Source: Rhodoferax sp. (GTDB lineage: Bacteria > Pseudomonadota > Gammaproteobacteria > Burkholderiales > Burkholderiaceae_C). Taken from it: a stretch of 64,000 bases of DNA. The notes under the pieces were generated by a model that saw only the letters and a program-made list of their open reading frames with translations, made no database searches and had not been told where the DNA came from. The stretch is from positions 62,001 to 126,000 of the forward strand of contig NZ_JAQTWL010000004.1 of assembly GCF_028689295.1 (NCBI RefSeq). The letters run 5' to 3'. This document shows, one piece after another, positions 47,095 through 55,843 of this stretch (its first letter is position 1; the number at the start of each line of letters is the position of its first letter). The translations under genes were made by a program, and so were the position numbers.

Positions 47095-47484
47095 ATGGCT
47101 GTTGAATGGCTGGAAAGCTACAAAATTGGCGACACTGCGGTGGACGCCATGCAGGAAAAATTGTTTGAATTGACCAATACCTTTCTTGGCGCGGATGACC
47201 TGACGGTGCTGCGGCCGGTGATCGTGTCGCTGTGCAAGCAGGCGCGGGCCCAGTTCGAACTCGAAGAAGCCCTGATGCGCCGCCTCGACTACCCTGATCT
47301 GGCCGCCCATCTGGCGCAGCACCAAACGCTGCTGGATCGGCTGATCGGGCGCAGCATGGATGTGGGCAAGGGCTACATGAACAAGCCGGCCATTGCCGCG
47401 CTGATGCGGGACTGGTGCGAACGCCATGTGCCTGAAGAGGACGCCAAACTGGGGCAGTTTCTGGCCTCCCGCCAGACTGCCTGA
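47095..47484 (+). CDS. Hemerythrin-like protein lacking two iron-ligand histidines
   Basis: A 129-residue four-helix protein matching bacteriohemerythrin in length and spacing: W5, Y9, D17, L23-F24, E57-E58, H72-x3-H76 and W107...H111-x4-D116. In normal bacteriohemerythrin the first ligand is the His of DxQHxxL and the second the His of HFxxE. Here they are Gln20 (AMQEKLF) and Gln53 (AQFELEE). Only three of the five histidines and both acidic ligands remain, so a normal di-iron oxygen site is unlikely. GAGGG lies 6 bases before the ATG. It is followed by tatD with 28 bases between. It may be a sensor, a one-metal site or a structural relic. Confidence 0.8.
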   Translation: MAVEWLESYKIGDTAVDAMQEKLFELTNTFLGADDLTVLRPVIVSLCKQARAQFELEEALMRRLDYPDLAAHLAQHQTLLDRLIGRSMDVGKGYMNKPAIAALMRDWCERHVPEEDAKLGQFLASRQTA

Positions 47485-47512
47485 CACCTTCTGGGCAAGC
47501 GGGCCGGGCGTG

Positions 47513-48358
47513 ATGTTCATCGACACCCACTGCCATCTGGACGCTGCGGAATTCGGCTCTGACGCTGCCACCGTGCGCGCGCAGGCGGCGCGCCAGCTGG
47601 TGGCAATGTGCGTGCTGCCCGCCGTCGAGGTAGCCAATTTCGACGCGGTGCGCAAGCTGGCCCACGCCGGCGGCGATGCGTACGCGCTGGGCATTCACCC
47701 CCTCTATGTCAAAACCGCGCCTGACGATGACGTGGCGCGGCTGGACCAGGCGCTGCGGCAGTACCGTGACGACCCGCGCCTGGTGGCGGTGGGCGAAATC
47801 GGGCTTGACCTGTTTGCGCCCGAGTTGTGCGCCAGCCCGCTGCGCGAGCGCCAGCAACTTTTTTTCATGGCCCAGCTCAAGATGGCGCGCCAATACGACT
47901 TGCCGGTGATCTTGCACTCGCGTCGCTCGGTCGATCAGGTACTCAAGGGGCTGCGCAACGTGGCGCGCAGCGGCTGGCTCGGCATCGCCCATGCCTTCAA
48001 CGGCAGTGCCCAGCAGGCGCAAAGCTTCATCGACCTCGGGTTCAAACTCGGTTTTGGCGGCGCGCTCACCTATGAGCGCGCGCTGCAACTGCGCCGCCTC
48101 GCCACCAACCTGCCGCTGGACGCCATCGTGCTGGAAACCGACGCTCCCGACATGCCGCCACACTGGCTCTACAAAACCACCGAACAGCGTGCTCGCGGCG
48201 AGCCGAAGGGCATCAACGCGCCCGGCGAGCTGCCGCGCATCGCTGCTGTGCTGGCAGAACTGCGCGGCATCAGCCTGGAGGAGCTGGCCGGGGCCACCAC
48301 GCGCAATGCGCTGGCTGCGCTGCCCAAGCTTCGATTGGGGATAATCGCCGCATCTTGA
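47513..48358 (+). CDS. tatD: TatD-family metal-dependent DNase/hydrolase
   Basis: A 281-residue TIM-barrel hydrolase. The metal-binding residues are visible: IDTHCHLD (HxH) at the start, VGEIGLDLFA (Glu), the His in LPVILHSRRS, the IAHAFNGSA His and LETDAPDMPP (Asp). Family members act on DNA 3' ends and other nucleic acid substrates. The ATG at 47513 (or GTG 47510) begins the strand with HxH; earlier in-frame starts overlap the upstream gene. The next gene starts with TTG inside its stop. Confidence 0.9.
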   Translation: MFIDTHCHLDAAEFGSDAATVRAQAARQLVAMCVLPAVEVANFDAVRKLAHAGGDAYALGIHPLYVKTAPDDDVARLDQALRQYRDDPRLVAVGEIGLDLFAPELCASPLRERQQLFFMAQLKMARQYDLPVILHSRRSVDQVLKGLRNVARSGWLGIAHAFNGSAQQAQSFIDLGFKLGFGGALTYERALQLRRLATNLPLDAIVLETDAPDMPPHWLYKTTEQRARGEPKGINAPGELPRIAAVLAELRGISLEELAGATTRNALAALPKLRLGIIAAS

Positions 48359-49110
48359 AAAAACACACCCACTCCCTCCCCGAGGTCAACTTCTCTGATG
48401 ACGGTTCGATGCGCCACCTGCATCTGGGCACCGAATGGATTCAGGGCTCGATGTACATGGACGCGCCCAACGCGCTGGTGCATGAATACATCCAGCGCAT
48501 GATGGCCTGGCTGCTGTTTGTGCCGCCCGAGTCGGTGAAAGACCGCCAGGCGCTGCAATTGGGCCTGGGCGCGGGGTCTCTCACCAAGTTCTGCCACAAG
48601 GAACTGCGCATGCAAACCACCGCCATCGAGCTCAACCCGCAAGTGCTGGCCGCCTGCAAGGGCTGGTTCAAGCTGCCCGCGGAAAACCCCCGCATGCAGG
48701 TGGTGCTTGCCGACGCCGCGCTGGAAATCCAGAACCCCAGGTGGTGGGGCATGGTGGATGCGTTGCAGGTGGATTTGTATGACCACGAGGCCGCCGCGCC
48801 GGTGCTCGACAGTTTGCCGTTTTACAACCATTGCCGGCGCATGCTCACGCCCGAGGGTTGCATGACGGTGAACCTGTTCGGCCGTGCGTCGAGCTTTGTG
48901 CGCAGTGTCGAGAAAATGTCGGCGGCCTTTGGCAAGGACGCTATCTGGGCCTTCAAACCCACGCGCGAAGGCAACACCGTGGTGCTGGCGCAGTACACGC
49001 CGAGCCGGCCCAAGCGCGATGTGTTGATGGCGCGCGCCGACCGAATAGAGTTCGAGTGGGGCCTGCCGGCCAGCAAATGGGTGCGGGTGTTCAAGCCCTT
49101 GCTGTCATGA
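48355..49110 (+). CDS. Spermidine synthase-like methyltransferase-fold protein
   Basis: A 251-residue protein with the Rossmann methyltransferase fold of polyamine aminopropyltransferases: LGLGAGSLTKF (AdoMet-type glycine loop), TTAIELNPQVL with the ribose-binding Glu, VVLADAALEI and ALQVDLYDHEAA. Whether it makes spermidine cannot be told; this stand-alone form lacks the usual N-terminal beta-sheet domain. It starts with TTG at 48355 overlapping the tatD stop (TTGA), a rare start that makes translational coupling the simplest explanation. GspE follows in an ATGA overlap. Confidence 0.8.
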   Translation: MKKHTHSLPEVNFSDDGSMRHLHLGTEWIQGSMYMDAPNALVHEYIQRMMAWLLFVPPESVKDRQALQLGLGAGSLTKFCHKELRMQTTAIELNPQVLAACKGWFKLPAENPRMQVVLADAALEIQNPRWWGMVDALQVDLYDHEAAAPVLDSLPFYNHCRRMLTPEGCMTVNLFGRASSFVRSVEKMSAAFGKDAIWAFKPTREGNTVVLAQYTPSRPKRDVLMARADRIEFEWGLPASKWVRVFKPLLS

Positions 49111-50891
49111 TGCGCCGTATGCCCACGAACTCTCAAAGCAGATCAGGAGAAGGCCTGCTGGACTGGCGCAGCCTGGTGCAGTGGCTGCAGTTTGATGGCC
49201 TCATCACGGCTCAGGAAGCGCAGCGCATCCAGTCGCGCTGCGCCCAGGCCGAGAGCGTGCAGCACCCGCTGCTGCGCCTGACCAGCGTCGGCGTGCATCG
49301 CGCCAGCGATGACAAGGCCATGGGCATGGAGGCGCTGCTGCAGTGGCTGGCACCGCGCGCCGGGCTGACTTATTTGCGCATCGACCCGCTCAAGGTCGAT
49401 GTGGCCAAGGTGGCCGACACCATGAGCCCGGCCTATGCCGAGCACCACAAAATTTTGCCGGTGCAGGTCACCGTTCATGAGGTGGTGGTCGCCACTGCCG
49501 AGCCGTTTCTGACCGATTGGGTGGCCGAGGTGGAACGTCAGTCGCGCCGCAGTGTGCGCCGGGTACTGGCCAATCCCCAGGACATCGCCCGCTATACGGC
49601 CGAATTTTTTGCGCTGGCCAAGTCGGTGCGTGCGGCCAGCAAGGCGGGCAGCAACGGGGGCTCCAGCTTCGAGCAACTGGTGGAACTGGGCAAAAGCAAC
49701 AAGCAGCTCGACGCCAACGACCAGAGCGTGGTGCAGGTGGTGGACTGGCTGTGGCAATACGCGTTCGACCAACGCGCCAGCGACATCCACCTGGAGCCGC
49801 GGCGCGAGCAGGGCGTGATCCGCTTTCGCATTGACGGCGTGTTGCACCCGGTGTACCAGATGCCGATGAGTGTGCTGGTTGCCATGACGGCGCGCATCAA
49901 GCTGCTCGGGCGCATGGACGTGGTCGAAAAGCGCCGCCCGCAGGATGGCCGCATCAAGACGCGCAACCCCGGTGGTGATGAGATCGAAATGCGCATCTCG
50001 ACGCTGCCCACCGCGTTTGGCGAGAAGATGGTGATGCGCATTTTCGACCCCGACACCACGGTCAAGGACCTCGATGCGCTGGGTTTCTCGGCGCACGACG
50101 CGCAGCGCTGGGAGTCGCTGGTAAAGCGCCCCAACGGCATCATCCTGGTGACCGGACCCACCGGCTCGGGCAAGACCACCACGCTTTATTCCACCCTCAA
50201 GCGCGTCGCCACCGAAGAAGTCAACGTGAGCACGGTGGAAGACCCGATCGAGATGATCGAACCGGCGTTCAACCAGACCCAGGTGCAGCCGCAACTCGAC
50301 TTCGGCTTTCCCGAGGGCTTGCGCGCGCTCATGCGGCAAGACCCCGACATCATCATGGTCGGCGAAATTCGCGACCAGGCCACGGCCGAGATGGCGGTGC
50401 AGGCGGCGCTCACCGGGCACCTGGTGTTCTCGACGCTGCATACCAACGACGCACCTTCAGCGGTGACGCGGCTGATGGAACTGGGCGTTCCCGCCTACCT
50501 GGTCAACGCCACGCTGCTGGGCGTGCTGGCGCAGCGCCTGGTGCGCACGCTGTGTACGCAGTGCAAGTTGCCGGATCCGGCCGCCACGATTGAGACGCTG
50601 ACCGAGTTGGTCAAGCCCTGGCAACTCAGCGGAAGTTACCAGCCCTACAAGGCGGTGGGCTGTGTGGATTGCCGCATGACCGGCTTCATGGGACGCATGG
50701 GGCTCTACGAGTTGCTGGTGGTGAGCGACGCGTTCAAGGAAAAAATCAACCGTGAACCCAACAGCGATGCGCTCAAGCGCCAGGCCGTACTGGACGGCAT
50801 GCGTCCGCTGCGGCTGGCGGGCGCGCTGCGCGTGGCCGAGGGCCGGACGGTGCTCGAAGAAGTGCTCTCCAGCACGCCGGCGCTGAGTTAA
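49107..50891 (+). CDS. GspE/PilB-family secretion ATPase
   Basis: A 594-residue hexameric AAA-type ATPase that drives type II secretion or type IV pili. The N-terminal part (about 15-130) is a T2SSE_N-like domain. The core has the Walker A GPTGSGKTTTLYS, Asp box region, Walker B DPDIIMVGEIRD and His box GHLVFSTLHTND, and it carries the tetracysteine zinc site CTQC ... CVDC. The start at ATG 49107 overlaps the preceding gene stop (ATGA); ATG 49110 is equally possible. No other secretion or pilus gene lies in this window, and a terminator ends the series. Whether it serves T2SS or pili cannot be decided. Confidence 0.9.
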   Translation: MMRRMPTNSQSRSGEGLLDWRSLVQWLQFDGLITAQEAQRIQSRCAQAESVQHPLLRLTSVGVHRASDDKAMGMEALLQWLAPRAGLTYLRIDPLKVDVAKVADTMSPAYAEHHKILPVQVTVHEVVVATAEPFLTDWVAEVERQSRRSVRRVLANPQDIARYTAEFFALAKSVRAASKAGSNGGSSFEQLVELGKSNKQLDANDQSVVQVVDWLWQYAFDQRASDIHLEPRREQGVIRFRIDGVLHPVYQMPMSVLVAMTARIKLLGRMDVVEKRRPQDGRIKTRNPGGDEIEMRISTLPTAFGEKMVMRIFDPDTTVKDLDALGFSAHDAQRWESLVKRPNGIILVTGPTGSGKTTTLYSTLKRVATEEVNVSTVEDPIEMIEPAFNQTQVQPQLDFGFPEGLRALMRQDPDIIMVGEIRDQATAEMAVQAALTGHLVFSTLHTNDAPSAVTRLMELGVPAYLVNATLLGVLAQRLVRTLCTQCKLPDPAATIETLTELVKPWQLSGSYQPYKAVGCVDCRMTGFMGRMGLYELLVVSDAFKEKINREPNSDALKRQAVLDGMRPLRLAGALRVAEGRTVLEEVLSSTPALS

Positions 50892-50892
50892 G

Positions 50893-50924
50893 TTTGCGCA
50901 CGGTTGTGGCCGTGCAATTTTTTA
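50893..50924 (+). terminator. Rho-independent terminator after the GspE/PilB gene
   Basis: TTGC, bulged G, CACGG, loop TTGTGG, CCGTGCAA, then TTTTTT: an 8-9 bp stem with one bulge directly followed by a T run. It starts two bases after the stop and separates the ATPase from the TctC cluster. Confidence 0.85.
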
Positions 50925-50947
50925 CAACTTCGATGAGGACAATTTTC

Positions 50948-51919
50948 ATGAAATTTATAAAGTATTGGGCTGGACTTTGCACGATGTTCTTTGCCATTTC
51001 CTTGTCGTGGGCACAGGGCACGGACAAGCCTATCCACCTGGTTGTGCCCTATGCACCGGGTGGACCGCTCGATGTGACGGCCCGCGTATTGGCCGATGCG
51101 GTCAAGACCAGCCTGGGCACCGTGATCGTCGACAACAAACCCGGGGCAGGTGGCAACATCGGGGCCAATGCGGTGGCCAAAGCCGCGCCTGACGGGTTGA
51201 CCATCGGCATCGCCGCTACGGCGACCCATGCCGTCAACCCGTGGCTCTACGCCCAAATGCCGTTCAATGCTGCCACCGACTTTGCACCCATCACGCAGTT
51301 GGTGCGGGTACCCAATGTGCTGGTCATGAACGCAGAGGTTGCCAGTCGGCTCAAGATCAGCACCCTGGCCGATTTGATTGCCTACGCCAAGGCCAATCCG
51401 GCCAGACTGAATTACGGCAGCGGTGGCAATGGCAGCGCCGGACACCTGGCGGGCGAGTTGTTCAAGAAACAGGCCGGCATTTTTGTGGTGCACATCCCGT
51501 ACAACGGCGGTAATCCGGCGCAAATGGCGCTGCTGGGCGGGCAAGTTGATTACAACATTGACAACCTTGCCACAGCAGCACCCAACATCCGCGCGGGCAA
51601 ACTCAAAGCGTTGGCGGTGACCACCCCCACGCGTTCCGAGGTTCTACCGGATGTGCCACCGATGGCTGACACGCTGAAAGGCTTCGCCATTGATACCTGG
51701 TGGGGCCTGGTCGCACCTGCGGCGACACCCAGGGACGTCGTTGCCCGGCTGAACAAGGCCTTTGTCGAGGCGCTCAATCTGCCGGAAACCAAAGCGCGTT
51801 TTGCCAAGCTTCTGGCCGAGCCCACCCCGACGACGCCGCAAGCGTTTGATGCCTTGATGAAAAGCGAACGTGTCAAGTACCAAGCCTTGGTGAAGGCCAC
51901 CGGCGCGCGCGTGGACTGA
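50948..51919 (+). CDS. Tripartite tricarboxylate transporter substrate-binding protein (Bug family), copy 1
   Basis: Periplasmic receptor of 323 residues for the TctAB permease next to it. Signal peptide MKFIKYWAGLCTMFFAISLSW, cut near AQG. Bug motifs visible: LVVPYAPGGPLDVTARVL (first loop with PGG), VENK-type DNKPGAGGNIGANAVA and HIPYNGGNPAQMALLGGQVD. The usual substrates are small carboxylates. GAGGA lies 8 bases before the ATG, which decides the start. It follows the ATPase terminator and leads the cluster. Confidence 0.92.
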   Translation: MKFIKYWAGLCTMFFAISLSWAQGTDKPIHLVVPYAPGGPLDVTARVLADAVKTSLGTVIVDNKPGAGGNIGANAVAKAAPDGLTIGIAATATHAVNPWLYAQMPFNAATDFAPITQLVRVPNVLVMNAEVASRLKISTLADLIAYAKANPARLNYGSGGNGSAGHLAGELFKKQAGIFVVHIPYNGGNPAQMALLGGQVDYNIDNLATAAPNIRAGKLKALAVTTPTRSEVLPDVPPMADTLKGFAIDTWWGLVAPAATPRDVVARLNKAFVEALNLPETKARFAKLLAEPTPTTPQAFDALMKSERVKYQALVKATGARVD

Positions 51920-51948
51920 CACTTGCTTCTTGCAGGCTGAACGGTGGC

Positions 51949-52437
51949 ATGTTGAAAAACCAGAAGGACTTTTATGCGGGTCTGTTGTTCACGCTCGTCG
52001 GCAGTGCCTTTGGCTGGGGCGCGCTGGGCTACCAGGTGGGCAGCAGCGCGCGCATGGGGCCGGGCTACTTTCCGCTGATGCTGGGCGTGTTGCTGGCGCT
52101 GCTGGGCGCAGTCATGATGTTGCGCGCGGCGATGGCTCAGCCGGACGCGGCGCAGGCTATTGGCTCCTGGGCCTGGAAGCCGCTGGCGGCCATCATCGCG
52201 GCCAACCTGCTGTTTGGCGTTGCGCTGGGCGGTCTGCCGGGCTTGAAACTGCCGGCGCTGGGCCTGATCGGGGGCATTTACCTGCTGACCTTTGTCGCCT
52301 GCCTGGCCGGCGAGCGCTTCAGGTTCAAGGAAGCCGCGCTGCTGGCCACCGCGCTGGCGGCCTTGAGTTACCTGGCTTTTGTGCTGCTGCTCAAATTGCA
52401 GTTTCCGGTGTGGCCTGTGTTTCTGGCGGGAAACTAG
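51949..52437 (+). CDS. tctB: Tripartite tricarboxylate transporter small permease subunit TctB
   Basis: A 162-residue protein with four hydrophobic segments (DFYAGLLFTLVGSAFGW first, then PLMLGVLLALLGAVMML, and two at the C-terminal end). This is the usual TctB plan. It lies between the receptor and TctA; the last base of its stop is separated from the TctA ATG by one base, so the two permeases are coupled. Confidence 0.88.
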   Translation: MLKNQKDFYAGLLFTLVGSAFGWGALGYQVGSSARMGPGYFPLMLGVLLALLGAVMMLRAAMAQPDAAQAIGSWAWKPLAAIIAANLLFGVALGGLPGLKLPALGLIGGIYLLTFVACLAGERFRFKEAALLATALAALSYLAFVLLLKLQFPVWPVFLAGN

Positions 52438-52438
52438 C

Positions 52439-53950
52439 ATGGAGTTGATCAACCACCTGGCGCTGGGCTTCGGTGTCGCCTTTACACCGATCAACCTGAT
52501 GTACGCCTTTGTCGGTTGTCTGCTGGGCACCTTGATCGGCGTGCTGCCCGGCATCGGTCCACTGGCCACCATCGCCATGCTGCTGCCGGCCACTTACGCG
52601 CTGCCGCCAACGTCTGCCCTGATCATGCTGGCGGGCATTTACTACGGCGCGCAATACGGGGGCTCCACCACGGCCATTCTGGTCAATCTTCCCGGCGAAG
52701 CCTCGTCGGTGGTCACGGTCATCGACGGCTACCAGATGGCGCGCCGGGGTCGCGCCGGGCCGGCGCTGGCGGCGGCGGGAATCGGTTCGTTTTTCGCCGG
52801 TTGCGTCGGCACACTGGTGCTGGCCGCCTTTGCAGTGCCGCTGACCGAGGTGGCGTTCATGTTCGGCCCGGCTGAATATTGCGCGCTGATGCTGTTGGGT
52901 CTGGTCGGTGCCGTTGTGCTGGCTTCCGGTGATTTGTTGAAAGCGTTCGGCATGATTTTGCTGGGCCTGCTGCTGGGACTGGTGGGGACTGACGTGAATT
53001 CAGGCGTGGCGCGCTACAGCTTCGACATTCCGGAGCTGACCGACGGCATTGGCTTCATCGTGATTGCCATGGGCCTGTTTGGTTATGGCGAGATCATCAG
53101 CAACCTGGGCCGCCCGACAAGCGCGCGCCAGGTGTTCACCGCCAACGTGCAGGGCCTGATGCCAAGCCGCCAGGACTTCAGGCGCATGTGGCCGGCCATT
53201 CTGCGCGGCACCGGCCTGGGTTCGGTACTGGGTATCCTGCCCGGTGGTGGTGCGGTGATGAGCGCCTTTGCCGCCTACACGGTCGAAAAAAAGACCAGGC
53301 TACAGCCAGGCGAGGTGCCGTTCGGCCAGGGTAACATCCGTGGTGTGGCCGCGCCCGAGGCGGCCAACAATGCCGCCTCACAAACCTCCTTCATCCCGCT
53401 GCTGACCCTGGGCATTCCACCCAACGCGGTCATGGCGCTGATGGTCGGCGCCATGACCATCCACAACATCCAGCCCGGCCCGCAGGTCATGACCAGCAAC
53501 CCCGAACTGTTCTGGGGCCTGATCGCCTCGATGTGGATCGGCAACGCCATGCTGATCGTGCTGAACCTGCCCCTGATCGGCATCTGGATCAAGCTGCTCA
53601 GCGTGCCCTACCGCTGGCTGTACCCGGCCATCGTGCTGTTTTGCGCCATCGGCGTGTACAGCACCAACAACAACACCTGGGACATCTGGATGGTGGGCCT
53701 GTTCGGCATCGTCGGCTACGTCTTCATCAAGCTCGGCATGGAGCCGGCGCCGCTGCTGCTGGGCTTTATTCTGGGCCCGATGATGGAAGAAAACCTGCGC
53801 CGCGCGCTGCTGCTCTCAAGGGGCGACTGGAGCGTGTTTGCCACCCGTCCGCTGTCAGCGGGCTTGCTGCTGGCGGCGCTGGCGCTGCTGGCCCTGGTGC
53901 TGGTGCCCGCCTTCAAGCGCACGCGTGACGTGGCGTTCGTGGAAGATTGA
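52439..53950 (+). CDS. tctA: Tripartite tricarboxylate transporter large permease subunit TctA
   Basis: A 503-residue permease with about twelve helices. The TctA signatures GVLPGIGPLATIAMLLPATY near 33-53 and YYGAQYGGSTTAILVNLPGE near 70-90 are present, together with the ILPGGGAVMSAFAAY segment and LTLGIPPNAVMALMVGAM. It makes the main transport path with TctB, using a gradient and a periplasmic receptor. The ATG at 52439 is directly after the tctB stop; the longer frame from 52379 lies inside tctB. Confidence 0.95.
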   Translation: MELINHLALGFGVAFTPINLMYAFVGCLLGTLIGVLPGIGPLATIAMLLPATYALPPTSALIMLAGIYYGAQYGGSTTAILVNLPGEASSVVTVIDGYQMARRGRAGPALAAAGIGSFFAGCVGTLVLAAFAVPLTEVAFMFGPAEYCALMLLGLVGAVVLASGDLLKAFGMILLGLLLGLVGTDVNSGVARYSFDIPELTDGIGFIVIAMGLFGYGEIISNLGRPTSARQVFTANVQGLMPSRQDFRRMWPAILRGTGLGSVLGILPGGGAVMSAFAAYTVEKKTRLQPGEVPFGQGNIRGVAAPEAANNAASQTSFIPLLTLGIPPNAVMALMVGAMTIHNIQPGPQVMTSNPELFWGLIASMWIGNAMLIVLNLPLIGIWIKLLSVPYRWLYPAIVLFCAIGVYSTNNNTWDIWMVGLFGIVGYVFIKLGMEPAPLLLGFILGPMMEENLRRALLLSRGDWSVFATRPLSAGLLLAALALLALVLVPAFKRTRDVAFVED

Positions 53951-53986
53951 AGTTTGCCGTGGCAACGTTTTTACGAGGAGAAACAA

Positions 53987-54781
53987 ATGGACTTGGGCAT
54001 TTCGGGTAAATGGGCTTTGGTGTGCGGGGCCAGCAAGGGCCTTGGGCTGGGCTGCGCCAAAGCGCTGGTTCAGGAGGGCGTGAACGTGCTGATGGTGGCG
54101 CGCGGGGCCGACGCCCTGCAAGCCGCCGCGGCGCAGTTGACAGCGCTGGATGCCGGCAAGACCGGGGCCACCGTGCAATGGGTCGCGGCAGACATCACGT
54201 CGGAAGCGGGCCGCGCGGCGGTGCTGGCGCAGCGCGCCGACTTCGACATCCTGGTGACCAACGCCGGCGGCCCGCCCACAGGTGACTTCCGCAGCTTTGA
54301 GCGTGACGACTGGATTCGTGCGCTCGATGCCAACATGCTCACGCCCATTGCGCTGATCAAGGCCACGGTCGATGGCATGGCCGCGCGCGGCTTTGGCCGC
54401 ATCGTCAACATCACCTCAGGGGCGGTCAAGGCGCCGATCGATGTGCTGGGCCTGTCCAATGGCGCGCGCAGCGGGCTGACCGGCTTTGTGGCCGGATTGG
54501 CTCGCAGTGGCGTGGCCGCCAGGGGTGTGACCATCAACAACCTCTTGCCCGGTGCCTTCGACACCGAGCGCCTGCAGTCCATCTTTCAGGGTGCCGCCGC
54601 CAAAACCTCGCAACCGCTGGAGGTGGTGGCTGCCGCACGGCGCAATGCGATTCCAGCCAAACGTTTTGGCTCGCCTGATGAGTTCGGTGCCATCTGCGCG
54701 TTTTTGTGCAGCCAGCAGGCCGGCTACATGACCGGGCAAAATGTGCTGGCAGATGGCGGTGCTTATCCGGGTACTTTCTAA
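53987..54781 (+). CDS. Short-chain dehydrogenase/reductase family protein lacking the catalytic Tyr-Lys
   Basis: A 264-residue Rossmann protein: GKWALVCGASKGLGLGCAKAL (cofactor turn), NAGGPPTGDF and RIVNITSGAVKAPID (Ser). Where a normal SDR has YxxxK, this one reads GLSNGARSGLTGF, so Tyr is Leu and Lys is Ala by simple alignment. Groups of SDR-like proteins with an imperfect catalytic tetrad are known (3-oxoacyl-ACP reductase-like). The activity is therefore unclear. GAGGAG lies 6 bases before the ATG at 53987. It lies between TctA and a second TctC, so it may act on the imported carboxylate, or be inactive. Confidence 0.85.
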   Translation: MDLGISGKWALVCGASKGLGLGCAKALVQEGVNVLMVARGADALQAAAAQLTALDAGKTGATVQWVAADITSEAGRAAVLAQRADFDILVTNAGGPPTGDFRSFERDDWIRALDANMLTPIALIKATVDGMAARGFGRIVNITSGAVKAPIDVLGLSNGARSGLTGFVAGLARSGVAARGVTINNLLPGAFDTERLQSIFQGAAAKTSQPLEVVAAARRNAIPAKRFGSPDEFGAICAFLCSQQAGYMTGQNVLADGGAYPGTF

Positions 54782-54831
54782 TCAGTTGGGGTCAGAGCAC
54801 GTCGCTGCACGAGTGGTCTGACCCGCAAAGG
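54782..54831 (+). repeat. REP-like hairpin, copy B
   Basis: TCAGTTGGGGTCAGAGC, spacer, GGTCTGACCCGCAAAGG. Arms GGGTCAGAGCAC (54789-54800) and GTGGTCTGACCC (54813-54824) pair with one mismatch. Same flanks and stem as 3195-3234, with the A-T pair of that copy replaced by T-A. Lies between the SDR gene and the second TctC. Confidence 0.7.
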
Positions 54832-54856
54832 CTCAAGCTAATTTCAGGAGTGACAT

Positions 54857-55843
54857 ATGCGTCAATTTCAAGTTCGTCAAGGCCTGCGTGGCCTGTTCAA
54901 AACCTTCGCCGTGAGTGCCTTACTGGCTGCGGGGCTGGCTCAGGCGCAAACTGGGCCAATCAAGCTGTTGGTGGGTTTCCCGCCCGGTGGCGGTACCGAT
55001 GCCATTGCACGCATTCTGGCCGACAAGCTCAAGGACCAGTTGGGCGTGCCGGTGCTGGTCGAAAACAAGGCCGGCGCCGGTGGCCAGATTGCGGCGCAGG
55101 CGCTCAAGGCGGCCCCGGCAGATGGCAACACGCTGTTTTTGTCGCACGACCATACCATCACGATCCTGCCGTTGGTGGTAAAAAATCCCGGCTATGACTC
55201 GGCCAAAGACTTTGTCCCGGTGGCCGGCTTTGCCACCTTTGTCAACGGCCTGGCCGTCTCAGGCGGCACACCCGCCAAGAGCATGGCCGAGTACGTGGCC
55301 TGGGTGCAAAAACAGGGCGCTGGCAAAGACACCGTGGGCGTGCCGGCGCCGGCCTCGGTCCCCGAGTTTCTGGTCAAGGTGATCGGCCAGAAATACCAGC
55401 TCGATCTGCAGGCCGCACCGTATCGCGGCAGCGCACCCATGATGGCCGACATGCTGGGCAACCAGATTCACGCCGGCGTGGGCTCGGTGCCCGACTTCAT
55501 CGAGAATCAGAAAGCCGGCAAGATTCGCGTGGTCGCGGTGCTGGGCGGACAGCGCCAGGCCGCCCTGCCCGAGGTGCCAACCTTTGCTGAACTGGGCCTG
55601 GCGGGCTTTGAAGACGTGCCCTATTACGGCATTTTTGCCCCCAAAGGCACGCCGCAGGCGGCCATCGACAAACTGGGCAGCGCGGTGGCCAAGGTGATTG
55701 CCATGCCCGAGGTGCACCAGCGCCTGACCGCCATGGGCTTGACCGTGGGTTACATGAACTCCGCGCAACTGGCCAGTCGCGAACAGGCTTATGCCAAAAC
55801 CTGGGCGCGCATCATCAGGGAAAGTGGCTTCAAGGCGCAGTAG
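54857..55843 (+). CDS. Tripartite tricarboxylate transporter substrate-binding protein (Bug family), copy 2
   Basis: A 328-residue periplasmic receptor. Signal peptide [17 protein letters not shown], cut after AQA. Bug motifs [36 protein letters not shown] and [22 protein letters not shown]. Its sequence is clearly different from copy 1, so it probably binds another carboxylate or serves a different TctAB elsewhere. AGGAG is 6 bases before the ATG. The last 14 bases overlap the converging yceH gene. It is the end gene of the cluster. Confidence 0.92.
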   Translation: MRQFQVRQGLRGLFKTFAVSALLAAGLAQAQTGPIKLLVGFPPGGGTDAIARILADKLKDQLGVPVLVENKAGAGGQIAAQALKAAPADGNTLFLSHDHTITILPLVVKNPGYDSAKDFVPVAGFATFVNGLAVSGGTPAKSMAEYVAWVQKQGAGKDTVGVPAPASVPEFLVKVIGQKYQLDLQAAPYRGSAPMMADMLGNQIHAGVGSVPDFIENQKAGKIRVVAVLGGQRQAALPEVPTFAELGLAGFEDVPYYGIFAPKGTPQAAIDKLGSAVAKVIAMPEVHQRLTAMGLTVGYMNSAQLASREQAYAKTWARIIRESGFKAQ

